The notes under the pieces are model-generated. The model did no database searches, had not been told where the DNA came from, and saw only the letters and a list, made by a program, of their open reading frames with translations. The position numbers were made by a program, and so were the translations under genes. Positions 9,250 through 15,844 of a DNA stretch of 17,527 bases are shown here, piece after piece (positions within the stretch are counted from its first letter, which is position 1; each line of letters begins with the position of its first letter). Location of the stretch: NCBI GenBank assembly GCA_900155495.1, contig FTLJ01000622.1:1-17527 (forward strand). Reading direction: 5' to 3'. This DNA is from Porogramme epimiltina (taxonomy: Eukaryota > Basidiomycota > Agaricomycetes > Polyporales > Polyporaceae).

Positions 9250-9510
9250 CAGACGAATTCCAGCTTTGTTTTGTCGTTTTCCAGCTCACTCATCTTCGTC
9301 GCCCCTTCTCTCGCGCATCGGCGCACTCGTCTTTCGTATTTTCGCCACCTTGCTATTTTATCGACAGTCTCATTCGTCCGCCTCCGGCCTCCTACCCCTT
9401 CGCCTCGGCCCTCTCTCTCCTCTCTCGCTCCCCGCACGCACGCTTGTCCGACTCGCCTCTGTGATCCTCGCCCCCCAGCAGACCTCCCGGTCCGCGTCGC
9501 GTCACCGAGC
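9250..9510 (+). promoter_or_regulatory. Pyrimidine-rich tract, promoter-like
   Basis: The plus strand is strongly C/T-rich (for example GGCCCTCTCTCTCCTCTCTC near 9409), a composition common in front of fungal transcription start sites. An ATG occurs just after it (9510), but the frame there closes after 15 codons. It may be the relic of a promoter, or simply low-complexity DNA. Confidence 0.25.
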
Positions 9511-9661
9511 ATGCATGGGGCGTTAACTGGTCACCTGTTATGGATATCCAAGAACTGACAACCTCTTCATCCACTCCTTCGTCATCACAAATACGGTGTT
9601 CCACCATCTTACCACTATTATCACAACTGCCAAAGACATTGACATACTTACCTCGCTCCAG

Positions 9662-9851
9662 GGCTCCCTGGATGCTTTCACCGACCCAAAAATCGCTTTA
9701 GCCTACTTATTTTCCTTTCTGGAGTGCTAGAACTTGTTGTTCTGGCTCATGTAACGCATACCCAACGCTCAATAATATATTTTTGTGAGCGTGACGTCTA
9801 GGGAAGTCATGGTAGACAAAGTTGGTTTGCGGTGAAACACCGCATGCGCTC
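9662..9851 (+). repeat. Dispersed repeat, copy B
   Basis: Plus-strand counterpart of 2746-2935, same 190-bp length, 76% identical by hand alignment. A protein-like frame upstream (TDNLFIHSFVITNTVFHHL, from about 9555) leads into GSLDAFTDPKIALAYLFSF, then meets a stop at 9728. The core ends in a hairpin (GCGGTG AAA CACCGC) and similarity to copy A stops exactly where a T9 run begins (9852-9860). Confidence 0.7.
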
Positions 9852-10013
9852 TTTTTTTTTGATCTCGTTGGTGTATTGTATCCCGCCTTTCGTTGTACAT
9901 ACATACTCGGGACCCGCGGCAGAGCCAGGGCGGGTGGGGTCGGGGACCCTGCACGTAGAGTACTAATAACCTTGAGCGGCGATGCGGGTCCGCACGCCAA
10001 TCCGATTCTCTAG

Positions 10014-10226
10014 GAGTGGGACCTCGGCGTAACTCTTTCGGTCATAGCAAGCGCCGTCAAGGGGATCCCTGCCACCGTCCCCACCGCCGTCCCTACTCTC
10101 GTCGCCAACCCGGATGGTAGCACCTTTGCGCGTTATCGGGAGCTATGGCGATGGACCGAACACATCCTCCGGCGCGGAATCATCATCGCTGCGCGCGTGT
10201 GTGATGTTGGAGTCCGCGCGGACGGG
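10014..10226 (+). CDS. Probable internal exon of an unrecognised gene
   Basis: A 71-codon frame without ATG (begins EWDLGVTLSVIASAVKGIP, continues ANPDGSTFARYRELW and RWTEHILRRGIIIAARV) sits between an acceptor-like ATTCTCTAG (ends 10013) and a donor GTAAGG at 10227. Unspliced, the frame continues to TAG 10278-10280. The mix of hydrophobic and charged residues looks like real protein rather than chance. I find no partner exons with confidence and do not recognise the family; the segment may be an exon relic. Confidence 0.4.
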
Positions 10227-10253
10227 GTAAGGGCCATCAGAAGATCTGCATTT

Positions 10254-10305
10254 GCACTGAGACAGCTGAGAACACTGTAGCAGTGTCTTCAGTGCGTCTC
10301 AGTGC
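10254..10305. repeat. 52-nt imperfect hairpin followed by a CAGTG cluster
   Basis: GCACTGAGAC (10254-10263) pairs with GTCTCAGTGC (10296-10305), and CTGAGAACACTG (10266-10277) pairs with CAGTGTCTTCAG (10281-10292) across TAG with one mismatch and one G-T wobble. Further CAGTG copies follow at about 10309, 10323 and 10337. It overlaps the end of the frame that continues from 10014. Confidence 0.65.
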
Positions 10306-10381
10306 CTATCAGTGCGACGAGTCAGTGATTGGCCCTCAGTGCTGGCTCCTCAGTAGTACAGTTATGACCAAAAGCGTGCCG

Positions 10382-10431
10382 CAGTTCTCACAGTTCCCAT
10401 GGCAGTTCCGGCAGTTCCAGCAGTTCCGATG
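10382..10431 (+). repeat. CAGTTCC short tandem repeat
   Basis: Five units starting CAGTTC at 10382, 10391, 10403, 10412 and 10421, spaced 9-12 bp. Degenerate minisatellite. Confidence 0.75.
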
Positions 10432-10483
10432 AGTGTGCAAGAGGCGGAGTGGGGTGATAATGATTGAAAGCTCGTAAGTACGT

Positions 10484-10750
10484 TCACATATCCTCTAGAT
10501 CATACGACGGCTCGCTACTTGGGTCTACAGCATTAAAGACATCATCCTTGTCCGGGTTCACGAGTTCACACCCGCCGGCGGCTGCGTGTCGTCCTCTGGG
10601 GCCCCAGCATGCACATATGGGACAAACTTCTCCGCAGCTGCCAAAAGCGCGTTGCGCGTCAAAACGTCCCGGGTGATCCACAAGACCCTTCACCGCACCA
10701 TTCCGCCACTTTGCTGTGTTGGCGGAGACGGCTTTTATAGCGGAACGCAC
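10484..10750 (-). other. Possible frameshifted coding relic
   Basis: On the minus strand one frame gives CELVNPDKDDVFNAVDPSS and SYDLEDM before a TGA at 10486-10484, while an overlapping frame just upstream gives NALLAAAEKFVPYVHAGAP and EDDTQPPAGVNS. Each is more protein-like than the other frame in its own half, suggesting a one-base frame break around 10562. No domain is recognised and chance cannot be excluded. Confidence 0.25.
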
Positions 10751-10965
10751 TGAGCGTGCGGGAGGGGAACAGAAGTCTCGGATTAAGACAGTACGCTACT
10801 AGGGTATATAAGGAGTACAGCAAGATAAGGAAATGTGTGTACCACGCAGTAAGGGACGACTCGGAAGATACACGTGGAATCGATGACGCGAGAATTGTAC
10901 ACTACGAGAGTCCGGGCGTCCGAGGCGGGCGGCGGCGGCGGGGGCGCATCAGCAAAAAGTCACCG

Positions 10966-11100
10966 TTACAAGTGCGACTTAAGTTGACGACTATTCCGTA
11001 CTATTTCGCACTATTTCGGGCTATTTCCTGCTTGTGAGCACGAAATAGTACGAAATAGTGCGAAATAGCTAGGAAAAGCCAGCATAAGTGGCACTTGTAA
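10966..11100. mobile_element. 135-bp fold-back MITE with 10-bp subterminal repeats
   Basis: TTACAAGTGC (10966-10975) and GCACTTGTAA (11091-11100) are perfect inverted ends, extending to 15 of 16 matching bases. If the TA in each end is the target duplication, the element proper starts CAAGTGC, fitting a Tc1/mariner-type insertion. Inside, a 10-bp unit ACTATTTCGN is repeated four times on the left (10990-11029) and, inverted, three times on the right (11041-11070), so the two halves pair again around an 11-nt centre. It has no coding capacity. Confidence 0.8.
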
Positions 11101-11620
11101 TGCTGACATTTTCCTGATTTGAATCCCTTGGTGTCATCCGCGAACTTGCCGGACTCGTACATCTTGAAAGCTAGGGACCATGTGCTGAGTTAGTACTATA
11201 CCGGCTCGAAACAAAGTATCATACATTACATACCGCAATTGCAGCCAGCGAAAGAGCGCCAACAGGGTATGAGACCGTTATGCGACCACGCTGAGATGCC
11301 TCAGTGATGTGATACGCCATGAGATGAACGATATAGGCCCCACGAGCATTGGCTGGAACCTGTCGGGAGCGTTGTGAGTCAGTATCGTGATGATATGAGC
11401 CAGAACTTAATGCCTCATTTGCCCGCCCGCAGTCCACCGTGCTCCCTGACCGAACTTGAAGGCAGCTACACTGCAAAGTGACACAAGGCATCGACGTTGC
11501 CCGTCGATCTCTCTCTCACGAGCTCTTCTCTTCCATCCTCGCTTTTTCTACGCGAGCTCAGGCCGGAACTCGTCGACACCTCCATCAGCCTATGACGTGG
11601 CAGCAGGCTCCGCTGACACC
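11101..11620. other. Spacer, nothing recognised
   Basis: No convincing gene, repeat or structure. The open frames at 11219-11491 (minus) and 11456-11743 (plus) lack motifs and splice context. Confidence 0.4.
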
Positions 11621-11622
11621 AC

Positions 11623-11642
11623 CACACACACACACACACACA
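11623..11642 (+). repeat. (CA)10 microsatellite
   Basis: Uninterrupted CA dinucleotides, about ten units. Confidence 0.95.
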
Positions 11643-11808
11643 GGGCCCTTGAGCATGGGTGCGAGCGACTTCAAGTTGCACCTGCTGCTGCGCTGTCAAC
11701 AGTGAGCGTCACACCACTATTGACAGCGCGCAGGGTGGGCTAGTCGTTCACGTGCACTTGTAACAAGAGGTATCATGCATAATACTCACCGCATTGTCCG
11801 CTCAGAAG

Positions 11809-12195
11809 TTCAGGAAAGGGATGGCCCTAGCCATCGGCGCGGAAGTGGCTAGGTCCAGTGAAGTCAACGAGTTCGCCGACAAACCGGAAGAATGGACAGA
11901 TATCGAGGAGGTAGCACACCCTCTTCCAGAGGCGCCCCCCGTTGCTCGTACGTCGACGCCACATGTGCGAACGGGGGGCGGTGTCGACGCTTTCAGCCGG
12001 TGTGCGCGCGCATCACGATCGCTTGCAGTCCTTTTGGATGCGGTTGTGTACTACGCGTGTCAGCGGATCCGCGATCGAACCTCTACTTGCCATCCTCCGA
12101 TTCTTACCATCATGATTGGCATCGGGTACGGGTGCGGGTACCCTCAAAATACTGTAGCACTAGTGGAAGCATATGCGCATAGTATAACAGTATAG
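11809..12195 (+). other. Weak candidate exon and ORF
   Basis: After an acceptor-like CCGCTCAG, the frame begins KFRKGMALAIGAEVARSSEV and continues DKPEEWTDIEEVAHPLPEA before becoming less protein-like, ending at TAG 12193-12195. An inverted repeat GCCCCCCGTT (11934-11943) / AACGGGGGGC (11970-11979) lies within it. I see no convincing upstream exon and no known domain. Confidence 0.25.
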
Positions 12196-12229
12196 TTCCT
12201 TGGTACAGTTTACATAATTGCGAGTGCTA

Positions 12230-13190
12230 CTAGGTCTCAATGGTGGGCACCCTTGCCTTGGGAATTATACAATTGGGAACGATGGGCAAAGCATCAGTGT
12301 CGAGGGGGGCAATTTGGGAGGAGATGGACTCTACATTAACGTCACAGACAATTGTGACCTCTTCAATTGCCTGCTGAACCTCTGTCATGTCAGGGGAGTC
12401 GTCCACTGCTAAGTGTAAGATCCACCAAGAAAGACACAAGATGGCCATAAACAGCCCATTACAGCCCCCATGCCGCAACTTTTCCCAGGTTTCCTCATCC
12501 CTCCTTACTACTGGCCTAAACGTGGGATCATCTGGGTGACGCACGGCGGGCTGTAAACTGTGCCACCAACTCTGCCATGAAGCCGAGAAGGCGGAAAGGT
12601 TTTTGATCTCCGGAGGTTTGTTGTACTGGCGGCCCTGACTAATCCAATGCTCGACTTCCTCTGGGCGGAACTTAGTGGGGAGCCAGTTCCACTGGATGGG
12701 CGGGGCGACGCTCCTCATGAGTTGATATAGTCCGTAGAGTTAAAGTGTGATGCACCTGTCCATCCGGAAACCCCAGCGCCTTCTCAAATAGCATCCACGA
12801 CGATATGAGTTGAAGCCATGGAGCCGTCGTCGAAACGCCCTCCAAGTATTGTTTTGCCTCCTCAATCCACAAGGGCCATTCATCGGATGATAGTCTCATG
12901 GGGGGGGGCTCATCGTGCTTGGGTTTCTTCTCCAAAACAGCATCAGCGTCGTCGGGGGTCTTCGCATTGCTGTGATGATGAGCTAGCGTGGGTAAGGCGC
13001 GGTTATGCACGCTATTCATAGGCCGTTGTGCGTCGTAGGTCGGACTAGGCTCAGGGGCAGTGGACAAGGGAGACGATGTTATCGGTTCGACGTCTATGCC
13101 AAATGCCGTTTCGTGTTGATATATCATGAGCGTTGCTTTTTCACTGGACATTCGGTTGCCTTTCGATATAGAAGCGTGGCGGGTGGTCAT
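12230..13190 (-). CDS. Two-exon Trp-rich hypothetical protein, about 298 aa
   Basis: Exon 1 runs 13190-12756, exon 2 12691-12230, with a 64-nt phase-0 intron (12692-12755; acceptor CATCCAG). Both exon lengths are multiples of three. The N-terminal ~95 residues are polar and disordered. Then come MRLSSDEWPLWIEEAKQYL, LISSWMLFEKALGFPDG, the junction to WNWLPTKFRPEEVEHWI, then SAFSASWQSWWHSLQP and GCNGLFMAILCLSWW. The order W..W..fE..lGF / RP.E...WI..GR / W..WW..LQP / G.NG....L.WW is one I associate with a large family of uncharacterised Agaricomycete proteins (from memory). The start is uncertain: the frame is open upstream to 13556, with an alternative ATG at 13316. No biochemical role is known to me. 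Confidence 0.65.
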
Positions 13191-13576
13191 GTCAGTGTCT
13201 TCGCTAGCGAGCCTGAGGAAAGGCAGAGAGAGAAGACTTACTCCGCCCACATTCGCCAACCGGTCTCTCCGAACACTGGAGCATAACGGTCTCAAGGGAG
13301 CCAGACATGCCCTCATTGGTTCTATCGATTCTTCAGCGACATATTCCGAGTCGACGTATTGAAAATATGTATTCTCACAATAGCATCGCGCTACTAGGGA
13401 CAAATACACCGGCCAGGAGCCAGCCCTAAGGGCATATATCTGTGGGATCCGGTGTACGACAGGATGTTCTTGAGGGCCTTGTGTGCGGTGCGGAGAAGAG
13501 AGCGACAGATTGGGGATGGGGGAGAAGGTGGTGGGCACCAGTGGGGAAACAGACATCCCTAATGATCACCATCCTT

Positions 13577-13745
13577 GGACTTCCGCCGACATGTTCACAA
13601 GGTCGTCAGGGTAGAAGCGGCCGTGAGCACCCGCAACGTCATTGAGGCTCTAGCGGAGATAGGCCTCGGCGTCCCATTTGACATTGTAATTTTTCAGACC
13701 CGAACCACCGCAACCGCTTATACGCGGTCTCTCTCGGTCGTCGTG
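13577..13745 (-). pseudogene. Gene fragment with one in-frame stop
   Basis: The minus strand reads SGLKNYNVKWDAEAYLR, then TAG (13652-13650), then SLNDVAGAHGRFYPDDLV and NMSAEVQGW before TGA. Both sides of the stop are in the same frame and equally protein-like, so a single substitution (for example CAG to TAG) explains it. The flanks show no clear exon partners. Family not recognised. Confidence 0.4.
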
Positions 13746-13972
13746 TTGAGATCTTCCGAGTCTAGGTCCTAGCTAAACATATTGTGCTACGTTACTGACG
13801 CTATCCCCTGGATCGGATGATCGCGCGTCGTTGAGCATCCGTTCCAAAGCCGAACACACTGCTACTATTCGAACCCCTATGAATTAAATTCCATCACGGC
13901 GCCGCGGCGGAGGACGTGTATTGGCCTTCCCTGTGTAGAACTGTTGCCGTGTGCTGCATATCATCCACCCCC

Positions 13973-14006
13973 ATTGTCATTGTCATTGTCATTGTCATTG
14001 TCATTG
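13973..14006 (+). repeat. (ATTGTC)5 hexanucleotide microsatellite
   Basis: Five perfect ATTGTC units plus ATTG. The minus-strand translations here (repeated N-D or M-T) are artefacts of it. Confidence 0.95.
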
Positions 14007-14028
14007 ATAGTGATATGTAGGGCCCGGC

Positions 14029-14096
14029 TCGGCCTGGAAGCCCGGACTTGGGCCCGGCTTGGAGGCTCGGGCCGGGCCGGGCTTGGGCTCGAGCGT
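14029..14096. repeat. GGCCCGG-rich degenerate repeat
   Basis: Multiple overlapping GGGCCCGGCTTGG / GGGCCGGGCC variants in about 70 bases, directly after the hexanucleotide repeat. Similar GGGCCGGGCC runs occur in subterminal regions of some hAT elements (general knowledge), but no inverted partner or target duplication is evident here. Confidence 0.5.
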
Positions 14097-14099
14097 AGC

Positions 14100-14581
14100 C
14101 TGCCAGGCTTACCGTGACGGACCATAAGTAGAGCACTCGCCACAAATACTACTTCGCGGGGGCTGCCGTCGCGGGGCTCGTAGGGGCTCGAGGAGACGTG
14201 GCCGCGGCGGAGCTGGTACACCTCCCACCCGGGTTGGGGGGGGTCGGCTGCGGCTGGTTTTATACGAGGTATAGAGGGCCCGACGCGGCGGGGCTTCCGC
14301 CTCTACCGACTATCCGCCGCGGCCGTCCACGCCTGCGCCAGCCTGAGCAGGCTCAGCACTTGCTGCCGAAGATGGCGACGACCAGTGCGCGCCCCTCGGT
14401 ATGGCGAGTTTGTCCCCGCTGACATTACTAGTACTTGTGTAAGATTGGAGTGATGAAATTTCGAGCGCCCCGCCCGCACCTCGCCCACCATTGACCAACC
14501 TCCCCTCAAGCACCGGCTTCGCGTCCTCCTTCATCACGGCAGGCGCTGCACCCCCCGAATGCACATTCGGCAGTGACAAGG
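14100..14581. other. GC-rich spacer, nothing recognised
   Basis: Open frames on both strands (14198-14422 plus; 14310-14579 minus) have chance-like Ala/Gly/Arg composition and no motifs. It lies between the repeats and the transposase fragment. Confidence 0.35.
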
Positions 14582-15832
14582 CTACCTAACGTACGATGGT
14601 GAGGGACAACGAGAACAAGGGCGCAAGTTCTGGTCCTCCAATAGGACTCTGAGCCACTGGATCATCTCGTCGGAGACATGTCCGATAAGCGCAGGAAGAA
14701 AGACCTATGTGGCCGTACATGAGGGGGACATCAGGAAGAGATCATGATACTATGGCGACGAACCTTCATGAGAGCTGTGGAGTCATTTCCCGTCCACTGG
14801 CTAAAGTTACGCCCGTTAGGAAACCGCCGCAGACCTGGAAATGCGGGACTAGCTGCGATTCTGGAGCGAAATATGAGCACTCGTGCGACTGAGATAGGCA
14901 GAAATTGCCACTGCCGCATCAAGGGCGCTGAGAAAGCGAAAAGGGAGGCGAATCCGTGCGAGGCTAGGGGTAGATTAGACGACATACCTTCGATCGATGT
15001 CGTCCAAGACACGCTTTGCTTCGGCCTCTGTTTCTGTTGCCGTATAGATGTATTCTTCAATCCATGCAACGAGATGATCCTTGAACGTCCCTTTGATGAG
15101 CTGGTGAAGCAGATCGGGCGTGAGGAGAATGTCAGCGCGCGGAAAGTAATAAGTGAACGGCCTCGTATAGTATCAGAATTAGGACTAGCAGAGCGAGATT
15201 TACTTACCGTGACGTCGTTTACAATCCCAAATGCATCCCACTGCGTATCTGCATCATACCGGTCCCAGATCTCCTCGGTAAGGTCACGAAATCGAGGGGC
15301 ACCCTCCCGGTCAAGGTCCTGTGGGCGTGCAAGACATCTAACATGAGGGCAGTGAGTACATGGCGAAGATTGCTGGGCATGCCTTGTACAGCCTACGCAC
15401 TTTGGACACCACCCTTGAACGACCCCAGAAAGATACACCTGCTCCGGATAGTCGGCAATGAACGGACCGAGCTGGAAAATGGCACGCCGAAAGTGACCAT
15501 CAGGACACCGGACTACTAGCGGTGTGGTCATCCATGGGCGAAGTGACGACAAAAGATGGGCAAGTGCAGCGTGGTAGAGTTGTTTCTTGAATATACGAAA
15601 TTCCCCATCGTCTTCTGAGCCTCTTTCACCTAGACCACGAATTAAATGATGTCGTCCATGAGCAGTGAGGTGAATCACATACCTTTCGGGATTGGTAGTA
15701 GAAAAGCAATGGGTACGACAGCGTCTCGGTGGGCACGCCTCATGTCGTTGTGAATGTTCCCCACACTCCCATAGACCAGTCGTTAGCCGAAGCGATCTTG
15801 CATTAGTAGATGCGCCCAGGATTATCCTATGA
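14582..15832 (-). pseudogene. Internal fragment of a Plavaka-type DNA transposase
   Basis: Minus-strand segments match my memory of the Plavaka transposase core found in mushroom-forming fungi, in order: GNIHNDMRRAHRDAVVPIAF; FRIFKKQLYHAALAHLL; PDGHFRRAIFQLGPFIADYP; EQVYLSGVVQGWCPKC; TQWDAFGIVNDVT; ADILLTPDLLHQLIKGTF then KDHLVAWIEEY; AASPAFPGLRRFPNGRNFSQ then WTGNDSTALMK; and FLPALIGHVSDEMIQWL. Introns: 15630-15682, 15319-15396 (weak GTAGGC donor), 15162-15207, 14861-14987, 14705-14763. Phases agree for 15630-15682, 14861-14987 and 14705-14763. A one-base mismatch at 15162-15207 and an in-frame TAA before GNIHND mark it as dead. It lacks the N-terminus and ends at TAG 14584-14582, soon after the conserved block, so it is a truncated relic. 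I see no terminal inverted repeats. Confidence 0.8.
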
Positions 15833-15844
15833 AAAAACACTAGT

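Noticed and set aside
8976..9512. Minus-strand ORF (178 codons) across the pyrimidine-rich tract
   Set aside because: Composition (Arg/Glu/Gly) follows directly from the C/T-rich plus strand; no motif or splice support.
11934..11979. 10-bp perfect inverted repeat GCCCCCCGTT / AACGGGGGGC as a terminator or element end
   Set aside because: A 26-nt loop, no T-run and no target duplication; it also lies in a candidate coding frame, so I treat it as chance in GC-rich sequence.
13850..13890. Possible tRNA B box (GGTTCGAAT on the minus strand)
   Set aside because: No T-arm pairing around it and no acceptor stem or A box at the right distance.
13973..14006. Hexanucleotide array considered as a CRISPR-like or regulatory array
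   Set aside because: Simple contiguous microsatellite without spacers.
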